Shown here: piece by piece, positions 16,429 to 25,190 of the stretch
Position numbering within the stretch: the first letter of the stretch is position 1
Layout of the letters: every line of letters starts with the position of its first letter
NCBI GenBank assembly: GCA_030745755.1
Contig: JASLOA010000038.1
Location: 54,772-118,771, forward strand
Length of the DNA stretch: 64,000 nt
Reading direction: 5' to 3'
Source of the DNA: Kiritimatiellia bacterium
GTDB taxonomy: Bacteria > Verrucomicrobiota > Kiritimatiellia > UBA8416 > JABMPJ01
Made by a program: the position numbers and the translations under genes
The notes under the pieces: model-generated
The model's database searches: none
Told to the model about the DNA's origin: nothing
The model's input: only the letters and a program-made list of their open reading frames with translations

Positions 16429-19400
16429 ATGAAACTCTCGACCGGCGCAGTCCTGCTCTCTTGCTTTACCTGCGTTGCGCCGTTGCTGGTCTCTTGTACG
16501 ACTGCGGGCGGTGGCTCGGGGACCGCTGCGAAGACGGGAACCGAGAACAGGGCATTGCTGCCTCCGGACCTGACGCCGGTTACGGTGTTGAAGGCGTCGG
16601 AGCACGAGCCGGTCGAGATCGTGCGGGACGGCAACGCGATGGCGGTGGTCTACGTGGGTGTTCCCAAACCGGGAAAGACCCTCAGTCGACTGGTCACCGA
16701 ACTGCTTCGAACGGTGAAGGATGCCACGGGCGCCGGGTTGGAGTGGGTGAACACCGCGCCGGCTGCCGATCAACCGGCCATCATCATCGGCGACTGCGAA
16801 GAAACACGACAGGCCGGGATCGATGCGTCCAAGCTGCCGGCGGAAGGCTTTGTCGTCAAGACTGCCCTGAACCGCGTGTACCTGGTGGGCAGCTCGAAGG
16901 GTGGAGAAGGTACTGCCCCTTCGACGGGTCTCGGGACAGGCTGGGCGGTAGCGGATTTCCTGGAACGTATCGTTGGCGCGCGCTGGTACTGGCCGTCGAA
17001 GTATGGGGGGCGGTCCATTCTGCAGCAATCCTCGTTGACCATTGATCCGCTTCACTACCGCGACCAACCGGTCTTCCGCTGGCGCACCATGTACCAGGAT
17101 TGGTACTGGCTGCAGGCGCGCTCGTTCGATGAGGACCTTCTCGAGATGCGCCCCGGTATCGAGCCGCAGAAGAAAGGTGGCAAGGAGCCGACTCTTTGGA
17201 TGGGAGACCATTTCAGCCTGATGCGCCAGGGCAACAGTTGGCCGTACAAGCTCGTTCAGCAGGGCGCTCGGAACCACGAGTATTTCAACCATGTGCCAAA
17301 GACGAACACCGTGATGTTTGTGTTGCGTGAGGACGGCAGCCGTAATCTCGACGCGTTCTGCCTCAGCGCGCCTGAAACCCTCGCGTACCACACCAGCGCA
17401 CTGGAGAAAGCCTGGGACAAAGGCGTACAAGGTTGGAGGCTGGGTCTGGGCGGCGTCACCCCCGGGAGCATCACGATTTGGCCGCCCATGGATGTCGGGA
17501 ACCGTTCGCTGGTGGGTGCCTGTCACTGCGAGGCCTGTAAGACGTCGCTGGTTGATGGCGGAGAGGAGGGGCACCTCGGCCGATTTGTGAAGCGCCTGTG
17601 CGAGGTCGTCAAGGAGCGCTGGCCGGATAAGACCGTGATCTATGTTCCGTGGGGTTTGACCATACCGCCGGCGAGCGTCGAGTTTCCGGATAACCTGGTC
17701 GTCGGTAATCTGGATATTGGCCTGATGGGTCTGTTCAATCAACCGGCGCTTCGCAGCGAGACAGAGGACAAGATTCGCGGATGGCAGCGCAAAAGCGGGC
17801 GTCGTGTGAAGACCTGGGTTGATTTTGCAGGTCCCAGCGACTGGACCTACGGCCCGGTTCAGTTTCCGAATCTCGTGCGCGATTTCTACCAGCAGAACAG
17901 AGAAACCTTGGAGGGTACGGCGGTGCTCACCTATGGCGGCGCATGCTTTATCACCGCCGCGCCGACGTATTATGTATGGAATCGCGTGCTGTGGAATCCG
18001 GAACAGAATGTGGATGCCATCCTCGACGAAATGTGTCGGCGCTTGTTCGGTGCAGGTGCGGAACCGGCGCGCGAGTTGATGCAGCTCCAATGTGACCGAT
18101 GGGAACAAGCGTCCCTGTCGCGCCCCCTTGCCCCTGATGATCAGCGCATAGCCCCAAAGCTGTTCAATGAGATCTGGCCTCGGCCGGTGGTCATGCAGAT
18201 GCGGACGCTGCGCGATCGGGCGCTGTCTGCCATCGAGAAATCCGAGGATGCGGCAGCTCTCCAGGCCTTCCTCTACTGGACCTGGGAATTCGACGCCTTT
18301 GCGGAGTATGCGCAGATGGTTGGTGACGTATTGAATCAGAAGGCGGGGACGGCGACTTCGGCTGCGCCCGCCACGGATGCTGCCGCGGCACGATTTCGGG
18401 GTGGCGCCGCCGAGGTCAACCGTGCGCGCGTTGCCAACGTGCGCCGGATGGACGTGGCCGATGGGGGGCAGAGCGACCTGTTGTTTGATCTGCACTGCGG
18501 CCACTCGTGGCGGGCCAAATGGACCGAGCCCGCGGCAGTAAATGTCACGGGCAAGGACCTGTCGCTTGAGAACTGGAGCGCCGTATGGGTGTTTGCCAAG
18601 TACCGTCTGCCGGGTGATGAGAAACTGGGCTATCGGCATGCCACACTGGCGGCGGGCAGGGGGCAACATCGTGTTCCAAAGGGCGCAGTGCTGGATGTGG
18701 GACTGAGTGAGGGCAAAGGTGTGGGTGTTTTTCTCTATCGCCGTGGCGTCGGGCATGGGGCATTGGATTTGAAGGACGTCAGCTTGCGTTGGTTGTCCGG
18801 CGCCGATGGCGTCAAGAATCCGGCCGCTGCCGATGTGAAGGTTTTTGTGCTGGATATGGTCTACGTACCCGAAGGTGCCTTTATGGTGGGGGCGCCGGGA
18901 ACCGAGCGCGGCAGCTTCACTGACGGCGCGTGGCGCGATGGACCGGCGATCCCGTTCTTGATCGACCAGCGCTGGAGCGCGGTACGGCGCGAAGGCGGCA
19001 AGGCGCGCCAGGTTGGGCCGCATGCCGGGAAGCTGTGGGGCACGAGTGAGAGCGGAAGATCCGCGATTGGCCCGCAAGGCGAGCTCAGCGACGGTTTTCC
19101 AACCGGCTATAAGGCTTTCTACTGCATGCGCTATGAGGTCACCCGCGGTCAGTTCACCGATTTCCTGAACACGGTCTCCAAGGCCACGTATGACAACACG
19201 TTTGCCGGTGACAAGGCGCACGCCGGCGGGCACTTCACCCCGGCGGGGCGCTACGAACTGTCCGGCGTGTGGCCGCGACTGCGCGCGGCACGGCCTGAGC
19301 AGGCCTGCAACCTGCTGTTATGGTGGGATGGCGCCAAGTTCTCGGCCTGGGCCGGCCTGCGTCCGATGACGGAGCTGGAGTTTGAAAAGGCCTGTCGCGG

Positions 19401-20001
19401 CCCACTCAAACCCGTGCCGGGCGAGTATGTCTGGGGGTCGGCTGGTATCGCCAGCGCTGAGTATAAGGTCGCGAATGAGGGCCAGGGCGTTGAGCGAATC
19501 GTCGCGCAGCTCGCAACGGGTGCCGGCAATGCCAACTACGACTTTACCATGCCGGCAACCTATGGTGGCGGCGCACGGGGCGGCGTCAGCGCAGTGGCCG
19601 GGGCGCCGTTGCGCGCGGGCATCTTTGCTACCGCGGAAAGCGACCGGCTTAGTGCTGGTGCCTCCTACTGGGGCATTCTCGATCTCAGCGGTAACGCGCG
19701 CGAACAGGTCATCACTGTTGGACATGAAAAGGGACGCATGTTTATGGGGACCCATGGACAGGGCACGGTCGACGTGCCGGATGACTGGCCCGAAACGACT
19801 TTCCTCGCCCGTGAGTGGCGCACCTCAGGAAAGAACGACGGTTTTGGGTCAGGGTCGCGCGGCGGGTTCTTCGGCGATGTACCATTCCGACTGCGCGTGT
19901 CCGATCGCGATCATGCTGTCTATCAGAGGAAACAAGGCTCATTCAGCCAATTCTCGCGTCCAGACCAGGACGGCTGGCGCTGCGTACGCGGCGCGCCGTA
20001 G
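16429..20001 (+). CDS. Lipoprotein with DUF4838 glycosidase-like domain, a novel beta module and a SUMF1/FGE-like domain
   Basis: 1190 residues. The signal peptide MKLSTGAVLLSCFTCVAPLL ends in lipobox LVSC, so this is a lipoprotein. Residues about 60-210 resemble the alpha-glucuronidase/GH20b N-terminal domain and 210-640 DUF4838, including ACHCEACKTS. Around residues 655-800 lies a beta module containing WRAKWTEPAAVN and LENWSAVWVFAKY, found twice more in the 57291 gene. From about 805 to the end is a SUMF1/formylglycine-generating-enzyme-like fold (YEVTRGQFTDFLN, AGLRPMTELEFEKAC, GILDLSGNAREQV, DGWRCVR). The cysteines expected before the final GWRCVR are absent (VSDRDHAV instead), so sulfatase activation is unlikely. 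The start follows the deacetylase stop by 20 bp with no clear ribosome-binding site. Probably an envelope glycan-binding or hydrolytic protein. Confidence 0.8.
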   Translation: MKLSTGAVLLSCFTCVAPLLVSCTTAGGGSGTAAKTGTENRALLPPDLTPVTVLKASEHEPVEIVRDGNAMAVVYVGVPKPGKTLSRLVTELLRTVKDATGAGLEWVNTAPAADQPAIIIGDCEETRQAGIDASKLPAEGFVVKTALNRVYLVGSSKGGEGTAPSTGLGTGWAVADFLERIVGARWYWPSKYGGRSILQQSSLTIDPLHYRDQPVFRWRTMYQDWYWLQARSFDEDLLEMRPGIEPQKKGGKEPTLWMGDHFSLMRQGNSWPYKLVQQGARNHEYFNHVPKTNTVMFVLREDGSRNLDAFCLSAPETLAYHTSALEKAWDKGVQGWRLGLGGVTPGSITIWPPMDVGNRSLVGACHCEACKTSLVDGGEEGHLGRFVKRLCEVVKERWPDKTVIYVPWGLTIPPASVEFPDNLVVGNLDIGLMGLFNQPALRSETEDKIRGWQRKSGRRVKTWVDFAGPSDWTYGPVQFPNLVRDFYQQNRETLEGTAVLTYGGACFITAAPTYYVWNRVLWNPEQNVDAILDEMCRRLFGAGAEPARELMQLQCDRWEQASLSRPLAPDDQRIAPKLFNEIWPRPVVMQMRTLRDRALSAIEKSEDAAALQAFLYWTWEFDAFAEYAQMVGDVLNQKAGTATSAAPATDAAAARFRGGAAEVNRARVANVRRMDVADGGQSDLLFDLHCGHSWRAKWTEPAAVNVTGKDLSLENWSAVWVFAKYRLPGDEKLGYRHATLAAGRGQHRVPKGAVLDVGLSEGKGVGVFLYRRGVGHGALDLKDVSLRWLSGADGVKNPAAADVKVFVLDMVYVPEGAFMVGAPGTERGSFTDGAWRDGPAIPFLIDQRWSAVRREGGKARQVGPHAGKLWGTSESGRSAIGPQGELSDGFPTGYKAFYCMRYEVTRGQFTDFLNTVSKATYDNTFAGDKAHAGGHFTPAGRYELSGVWPRLRAARPEQACNLLLWWDGAKFSAWAGLRPMTELEFEKACRGPLKPVPGEYVWGSAGIASAEYKVANEGQGVERIVAQLATGAGNANYDFTMPATYGGGARGGVSAVAGAPLRAGIFATAESDRLSAGASYWGILDLSGNAREQVITVGHEKGRMFMGTHGQGTVDVPDDWPETTFLAREWRTSGKNDGFGSGSRGGFFGDVPFRLRVSDRDHAVYQRKQGSFSQFSRPDQDGWRCVRGAP

Positions 20002-20121
20002 GGGTGACAAAGCGTGGAAAGGCCGGATGCCATGCTGGCACCGTGGGCGAGTGCCAGGAGAAAGAGCAGATGGGCAGGAGTGCCTTCCCTGTGAATCCAT
20101 TTCTGCATACACATAGCAAAA

Positions 20122-20967
20122 CTAGAGTTTTGATCGCCGGCGCTGGCTGGGGCTTTCGCCATAGTAGCGTTTAAACTGCTTGGAAAAGTGAAAGATATCG
20201 GGGTAGCCGACCCGCGTGGCGATCTCAGAGATGGAGAGGTTGATGTCCCGGAGAAGATGCTCGGCCTCGAGCATGCGCCGGCGAGTCGCGTCTTTGATAG
20301 GGGAGATGCCGAAGTATCGTCGGTATTCCGCGGAGAAGTGCGAAGGGGAGAGACAGGCTTCGGCAGCAAGTTCTGCCAGGCTCAATGAACCGTGTCCGGT
20401 CTCGATTCGCCGCTTTGCCCGGAGCAGTCGTTCCGGCACTGGATCTGTCTGAGAGGAACCGCCCGCCCGCTTCATGCTGCGGAGCATATTTTCAAAATGG
20501 TTTCGTAGAATCACCCCGTCGAAATCTGGCCGGACCCGCTCCTCATGGAGGCGCTCGAGGCTGGCTGTAAAGGACTCAACACAGCCCATAATCAATCGGT
20601 TCGTGCCAAGTCCGCTCTCCCGAATCAACTGCCCCGCAAGCCCACCGCCGCAGTGCAGCCAGGAGTGGGACCAGTCGTCCGTCTCCTTGCCGTAGTAATG
20701 GCTCATACCCACATCCCAGATAATAAGTGACCCAGGGGCGCATGTCTCCATCCCCGTTTCACTTCTCGCTTGGACGGCGTGATGAAACAACATAAACAGG
20801 ATGTCACCCGTCCCCTGAGGACGGTTAATCAGGCCGGGCGACATGGGTTCGCGCAGCCCGATCCCATGCACGGAGAAGGACCCGGGGGTGTCGGCGCCGC
20901 GTTCAAACCAGCACTTGATCCCTTCGATAATCATAAGTATTTCCAAATCTTCAATAAGAACATCCAT
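20122..20967 (-). CDS. AraC-family transcriptional regulator
   Basis: 281 residues. The N-terminal 150 form a cupin-like effector domain (GDILFMLFHHAVQARSE, then GSLIIWDVGMSHYYG). The C-terminal about 100 carry two helix-turn-helix motifs: LSLAELAAEACLSPSHFSAE then YRRYFGISP, and LSISEIATRVGYPDIFHFSK then QFKRYYGESP. This is the AraC/XylS signature. It is divergent from the GH172 gene with 89 bp between starts, so it very probably controls that gene in response to a sugar. An alternative start lies at 20934 (MIIEGIKCWF); neither start has a strong ribosome-binding site. Confidence 0.92.
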   Translation of the reverse strand: MDVLIEDLEILMIIEGIKCWFERGADTPGSFSVHGIGLREPMSPGLINRPQGTGDILFMLFHHAVQARSETGMETCAPGSLIIWDVGMSHYYGKETDDWSHSWLHCGGGLAGQLIRESGLGTNRLIMGCVESFTASLERLHEERVRPDFDGVILRNHFENMLRSMKRAGGSSQTDPVPERLLRAKRRIETGHGSLSLAELAAEACLSPSHFSAEYRRYFGISPIKDATRRRMLEAEHLLRDINLSISEIATRVGYPDIFHFSKQFKRYYGESPSQRRRSKL

Positions 20968-21056
20968 ACCATTATGAGGTTTCGTGTCCCATTATGCAAT
21001 AGAGCTACAGTTGATTGGTCAAATATCAAATAGAATCCTCACAGGAGAGAAGAACA

Positions 21057-22205
21057 ATGTTCAACGGACTACAATGCAATATGAGTACCATGGCCCTGCT
21101 CTCCAATGCCGAGAGCCGTTCAATCTGCAGCGAGAATCCGACCGGTGCCAAATCCGGCGGCGCACGGGAATTGCCTCCCGTGGATGAAAACGGCAATCCG
21201 GCTGGCGTCGCCCGCGAGGTGGGCCAGGGCTGGAAGGTGCATCCCAGCGACAGCATCCCCGCTGGCGCCACACATACCCTCGCCGACATCGAGGGGCCGG
21301 GCTGTATCCAGCAGATCTGGATGACACCCACGGGCAACTACCGCTACAGCATTTTGCGCATCCATTATGATGATCAGGAAAACCCCTCGGTCGAGTGCCC
21401 CATCGGTGACTTCTTTGCATCGGCCTACACCAGCTTCGACGTCTTTGCGCCGATCAACTCGCTGGCGGTCTGCGTCAACCCGGGCAACGCCTTCAACTGT
21501 TACTGGCCCATGCCGTTTCGCAAGCGCATCCGCATCACCCTGGAGAACATCAATCCCCACGGCGAGCCGATGACCGTCTTCTACCAGATCAACTATGCGT
21601 TGAATGACGTGCCGGAGGACGCCGCTTACTTCCACGCCCAGTTCCGCCGCGCCAACCCGCTCAAGCAGGGCGATGTCTACACCCTCCTCGACGGCGTGAA
21701 GGGACAAGGCCACTACGCCGGCACCTACATGGCCTGGCAGCTTAACAACAACGGCTGGTGGGGCGAGGGCGAGATCAAGTTCTACATGGACGGCGACACC
21801 GACCCGGCACTGAGTGACGGCAAAGAGGTCGCCGGCTCCACTGGTTTCCCGACCATCTGCGGCACGGGCACGGAGGACTATTTCTGCGGCAGCTACAACT
21901 TTGAGAACAAGGCAACCAAACAGTACCAGGAGTACAGCACCGCCTATGCGGGCGTGCCGCACATCGTCCGCCCCGACGGGGTCTACAACGCCAATACACG
22001 TTTCAGCATGTACCGCTGGCACATTACCGATCCGATCCGCTTCAAGGAAGACCTCAAGGTGACGATCCAGGCTCTGGGCTGGCGCTCAGGCGGCCGTTAC
22101 CTGCCGCTCCAGGATGACATCGCCAGCGTCGCCTACTGGTACCAGGCCCTGCCCACCGCACCCTTTCCGCAACTGCCAGACGCCGACGGGCTGGAAGTTA
22201 TCTAA
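21057..22205 (+). CDS. GH172 family protein (DUF2961), probable furanosidase
   Basis: 382 residues spanning the DUF2961 fold, classified as glycoside hydrolase family 172, with members that cleave alpha-D-fructofuranosides or D-arabinofuranosides. Visible family hallmarks are IQQIWMTPTGNYRYSILRIH, NPSVECPIGDFF, NCYWPMPFRKRIRITLEN, GEGEIKFYMDGD and ICGTGTEDYFCGSYNF. There is no signal peptide, so it acts in the cytoplasm on imported oligosaccharides. The start ATG at 21057 follows AGGAGAGAAG. It is divergent from the AraC regulator. A hairpin (22212-22231) follows its stop, and a piece of a second DUF2961 gene survives at 22426. Confidence 0.92.
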   Translation: MFNGLQCNMSTMALLSNAESRSICSENPTGAKSGGARELPPVDENGNPAGVAREVGQGWKVHPSDSIPAGATHTLADIEGPGCIQQIWMTPTGNYRYSILRIHYDDQENPSVECPIGDFFASAYTSFDVFAPINSLAVCVNPGNAFNCYWPMPFRKRIRITLENINPHGEPMTVFYQINYALNDVPEDAAYFHAQFRRANPLKQGDVYTLLDGVKGQGHYAGTYMAWQLNNNGWWGEGEIKFYMDGDTDPALSDGKEVAGSTGFPTICGTGTEDYFCGSYNFENKATKQYQEYSTAYAGVPHIVRPDGVYNANTRFSMYRWHITDPIRFKEDLKVTIQALGWRSGGRYLPLQDDIASVAYWYQALPTAPFPQLPDADGLEVI

Positions 22206-22211
22206 AGCTTG

Positions 22212-22231
22212 TCCGAAAAGGTGTTTTCGGA
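22212..22231 (+). terminator. Hairpin after the GH172 gene
   Basis: TCCGAAAA-GGTG-TTTTCGGA, a perfect 8-bp stem, begins 7 bp after the stop codon. The T residues lie within the stem rather than after it, so termination efficiency is uncertain. Confidence 0.55.
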
Positions 22232-22270
22232 TGATTTGGTCAGTAGTCATTGGGGATTGGCGGAGATGGG

Positions 22271-22357
22271 GAGATTAGGGCGAAAGACGAAGGCGAAAGA
22301 TTAGGGAGGAAGCCTCCAGAACCTTTATCTTTCGCCCTAATCTTTTGCCCTAATCTC
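22271..22357. repeat. 36-bp inverted repeat built from ATTAGGGCGAAAG words
   Basis: GAGATTAGGGCGAAAG and its continuation (22271-22306) is matched by its reverse complement (22322-22357) with only a few mismatches. The centre contains GGAGG-AAG-CCTCC. The arms are made of the word ATTAGGGCGAAAG used twice, a variant of the ATTAGGC repeat family of this window. Confidence 0.75.
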
Positions 22358-22425
22358 TCGTTCCCGTGTTGGGCGAGAAGGAGTTAGATGGGCTGAACCT
22401 TTTTCGGATGGGGTCTATCTAAAGG

Positions 22426-22650
22426 ATGACTCAAGGCAATCACTACCGCGAATGTGTGCTTAGGATCACATGGGGCAATGCGAAGAACCCAAGCGTACTC
22501 GTCCCGCTTGGCGACTTCTTCGGCGATGTACCGTTTGGCCTGCGCGTGTCCGATCGCGATCATGCTGTCTATCAGAGGAAACAAGGCTCATTCAGCCAAT
22601 TCTCGCGTCCAGACCAGGACGGCTGGCGCTGCGTACGCAGCGCGCCGTAG
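22426..22650 (+). pseudogene. Chimeric fragment: DUF2961 N-terminal piece fused in frame to SUMF1-like C-terminal piece
   Basis: An open 74-codon frame. The first 33 residues (MTQGNHYRECVLRITWGNAK, then NPSVLVPLGDFFG) correspond to the GNYRYSILRIH...PIGDFF part of the neighbouring GH172 protein, though from a different paralogue. The remaining residues (DVPFGLRVSDRDHAVYQRKQ to GWRCVRSAP) and the following 'taggggtga' copy the end of the 16429 gene almost base for base (22516-22655 against about 19867-20006). The join is at TTCTTCGGCG, which codes FFG in both parents. It cannot make either fold. Confidence 0.8.
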
Positions 22651-22702
22651 GGGTGATAACCCGCAACTTGTTCGCTAGGGCAGGGCTCCGTTAGAGGCGT
22701 TC

Positions 22703-22806
22703 TCAGAAGTTCTGTCCTGAACGGCCGAGGACGGCCGTCTCCATTCCCTGGAGTCGGCGGTCCTCCGCCGTTTCGCGATGAGAATCAACCAAGACAGAAC
22801 TTCTGA
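22703..22806. repeat. MITE-like element with 14-bp terminal inverted repeats
   Basis: TCAGAAGTTCTGTC (22703-22716) is perfectly inverted at 22793-22806 (GACAGAACTTCTGA). The 76 bp between contain a CGGCGG-TCCT-CCGCCG hairpin (22755-22770) and two CGGCCG palindromes. There is no coding capacity. The word GGCGTTCTCAGAAG at its left edge recurs near 57233. Confidence 0.6.
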
Positions 22807-23063
22807 AGACCGCTCTAGTAGCCCCGCCCCGTCCCGGGGCGAGGGCATGCGGCGCTGGGGCTGGGACAGCCTCGCGCTACCTGTCTTGCCTATAAGTGTG
22901 ACGTCTGAATACTTGGATTCTCGTCGCAGCGGAGATTCCTTAGAGGCTTATCCGGTTGACAGAAAGGACTTTCCATAGGGGATCCATCATTTTCCAATGT
23001 TGCCCTTGTTGGTCTCGGTCGGATGCGTTACTGTACCGGTAGTGGCATGATGGAGGGCAGAGG

Positions 23064-24938
23064 ATGGCTGAGGATCGGAGCCGTATGAAAGGGAAGATCA
23101 TGGTCGAGAGAGCTTGTGTCAGGTCGCTACCCATCGTCTTAGCGCTAGTCGTGTTGCTTGCACGAGGCGGGACCGCCGGTGCTGCTACGGACACACGCTG
23201 GATGATCGGGCACGAGGTCTCCATGACCAAGGACGACTTTCAGCGGCTGGACCCCTTTGAGGCGCAGCGCCTGGATGCGGCCGACCAGGCTTTTGCCGGG
23301 AAGCGCTGGCGAGAGGCCAAGGCGGCCTACGACGCCTTTATGCTCGAGTTTCCCAAGTCGCACGTGATTGCGTACGCACTGGTGCGCAAGGGGCGGGCGA
23401 TCCAGAAAGACAACAAAATGGCCGAGGCCATCGAGACCTACACCGAGGTCATGGACTATTTTCCCAACGCAGTGGACTACGCTGCGCCGGCTCTCTACTA
23501 CATGGGTGAGTGCCGCGCCAGCCAGCAGAAGCGGAAGGCGGCGCTCGAGCTCTGGAAGGAGATGGCGGAAGACGTTGACTACCGTAAACATGAGCTGGCG
23601 GCTCCAGCCCTGAATCGGCTGGCGGACGGGCTCTATGCCCAGGGCAACTATGCCGCGGCCGGCAAGTTCTACCTGCAATCGGCAACCGATTTCCGGCGAG
23701 GCCACAAATGGAATATCGAGCACTCCATCGAGCGGATCCTGCACATCTGGGTGCGCAACAAGCCCGACGTGAAGGCGTTACGCGCGGCATGCAAGGCATT
23801 GTCCGGCTTCGAGAGGAATCCTAAAGGTGCACTGGCCGAGAATGATCCGCATTTCTGGGGCGTGGTAACCGGAACGATTCGCAAACATGGCCGTTTCAAC
23901 GCCGAGCAGAAGTCCGAGCGCGTGGCCTACTACACGTATTGGACGAAGGCCATGGAAGGCCAGATGCCCCAAGACGATGGTTTCCAGAAGGCCCTGGCCG
24001 ATTTTCACCTGGCGCTGGACGGCAAGCAGAGCAAGTGGTATGCGCGGTTGGACAAGCAGTTCAAAGCATACCAGAAGGATGGCGACAACGACCGGATCGC
24101 CAAGTGGATGATCTTCTATAAGGAGCACCCGAAGAAGCTTGAGGAGTATTTTCGCAAGTTCGACGCAGCCGCTACCTCGAATGAGACGCTTGTGCCCCTG
24201 ACCGTGGCGCTCTTCCAGGTCGACGCGGCGCGACCGACGGCACAGTTGGTTTTCCAGAAGCTGAAGTTCAAGCAGATGCCGGACCACGGGCCTGGAAATC
24301 AGCTCTCGAAGGGGTCGAAGGGGGGGCTGGCCTCCACCCTCTATAATTTGCAGAAGTCGGGGAGCAACGCAGGGCTGACAGCGGAAGCCGAGCCTTTCGT
24401 GTTGGGTTTGTACAAGCAATATAATGATAGGGAGCTCGCCTATTGGGACGAGCTTGGTTACTGGCACTTTCGTGCGTCGCGATATGGTCACCCAGTGGCC
24501 GCGGAAAAGGCGCTGCCGATGGCGGACAAGTGCACCCAAGTGCCGAAGTATGCGCAGAAGGCCTACTGGATGAAAGGCCAGATGTTGCAGCAACTGGGGC
24601 GGATAAATGAGGCGATTGCCGCCTTCCGTGCCACCGATGATATGCCGAAGAATCTGTTCACGATTGCCGAGTGCCTGGTGGGGCAGGGCAAGCATGCGGC
24701 CGCGGTATCCGAACTGTCACAGATCGAGGGCAGCGGCGCGTTTCCGCGTGAGGCGCCGAAGGCGGCGTGGCGGATTGCGACGGTCTGGCAAGCGGCAGGC
24801 AACCAGAAGTTATACGTTGGCGCTCTGACCACGCTGATCGCCAAGTATCCAAGGAGTCGCGAGTCGAGCGACGCCCACAATGCGCTGGAGAACATGGGGC
24901 TGAGCCATTTGATACGAGGCGGTAAGGGGGCGGAGTAG
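23064..24938 (+). CDS. Secreted TPR protein opening the ExbBD cluster
   Basis: 624 residues. A hydrophobic signal (SLPIVLALVVLLARGGTAGA) follows a short charged start and should be cleaved near AGA/ATDT. Residues about 70-210 form TPR-like helical pairs of the YbgF/BamD type (FAGKRWREAKAAYDAFMLEF, MAEAIETYTEVMDYFP, YAAPALYYMGECRASQ). Further TPR-like helices recur at the C-terminus (LGRINEAIAAFRATDD, GKHAAAVSELSQIEG). The ATG at 23064 has GGAGGG seven bases upstream; starts at 23085 and 23100 would also leave an intact signal. It begins the long rightward run that contains the giant TPR proteins and ExbBD, and probably scaffolds periplasmic assembly. Function unknown. Confidence 0.78.
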   Translation: MAEDRSRMKGKIMVERACVRSLPIVLALVVLLARGGTAGAATDTRWMIGHEVSMTKDDFQRLDPFEAQRLDAADQAFAGKRWREAKAAYDAFMLEFPKSHVIAYALVRKGRAIQKDNKMAEAIETYTEVMDYFPNAVDYAAPALYYMGECRASQQKRKAALELWKEMAEDVDYRKHELAAPALNRLADGLYAQGNYAAAGKFYLQSATDFRRGHKWNIEHSIERILHIWVRNKPDVKALRAACKALSGFERNPKGALAENDPHFWGVVTGTIRKHGRFNAEQKSERVAYYTYWTKAMEGQMPQDDGFQKALADFHLALDGKQSKWYARLDKQFKAYQKDGDNDRIAKWMIFYKEHPKKLEEYFRKFDAAATSNETLVPLTVALFQVDAARPTAQLVFQKLKFKQMPDHGPGNQLSKGSKGGLASTLYNLQKSGSNAGLTAEAEPFVLGLYKQYNDRELAYWDELGYWHFRASRYGHPVAAEKALPMADKCTQVPKYAQKAYWMKGQMLQQLGRINEAIAAFRATDDMPKNLFTIAECLVGQGKHAAAVSELSQIEGSGAFPREAPKAAWRIATVWQAAGNQKLYVGALTTLIAKYPRSRESSDAHNALENMGLSHLIRGGKGAE

Positions 24939-24940
24939 TT

Positions 24941-25190
24941 CTATTGAAGATTGAAAGGTGAAGGTTGGAAATTGAAAGATTTGGAAGGTTGCGCATGAAC
25001 AAACGAAGACTATTGGCTCCGTTCGTCCGGTCGAACGAGGCAGACAATCCCGGGTCGCGTCCGATTTCCAGAGTTTTCAATTTTCAACTCTCCCTTTTCA
25101 ATTGCCTAGCTCCGTTCATCAGGAATGCCGGTCCGGTTCCCTCAATTTTCAATTTTCAATTTTCAACTTTCAATCCTCTCGCCTTTATCC
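24941..25190. repeat. TTGAAAATTGAA-type repeat spanning the start of a giant gene
   Basis: Upstream of the gene the words GATTGAAAGG, GGAAATTGAAAG occur on the plus strand (24945-24985). Within the first 60 codons the complementary words TTTTCAATTTTCAA and CAACTTTCAATCC are reiterated (25074-25096 and 25143-25177). The two sets form a loose inverted repeat. Relatives lie at 46516-46552. Its coding part is translated as FNFQLSLFN and SIFNFQFSTFN. Confidence 0.7.

Larger units (their letters stand above)
22206..23063. other. Intergenic region made of repeats and a chimeric remnant
   Basis: Apart from the hairpin, the ATTAGGG inverted repeat, the chimeric fragment and the 22703-22806 palindromic element, I see no gene in these 850 bp. 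A promoter for the rightward 23 kb cluster should lie between about 22860 and 23060, but I cannot point to it. Confidence 0.5.

Noticed and set aside
16411..19233. 940-codon minus-strand open frame
   Set aside because: Antisense shadow of the DUF4838/SUMF1-like lipoprotein gene, which has clear domains on the other strand.
16429..20001. Functional formylglycine-generating enzyme for sulfatases
   Set aside because: The domain is SUMF1-like, but the conserved Cys before the final GWRCVR is not visible and there is no sulfatase gene in the window.
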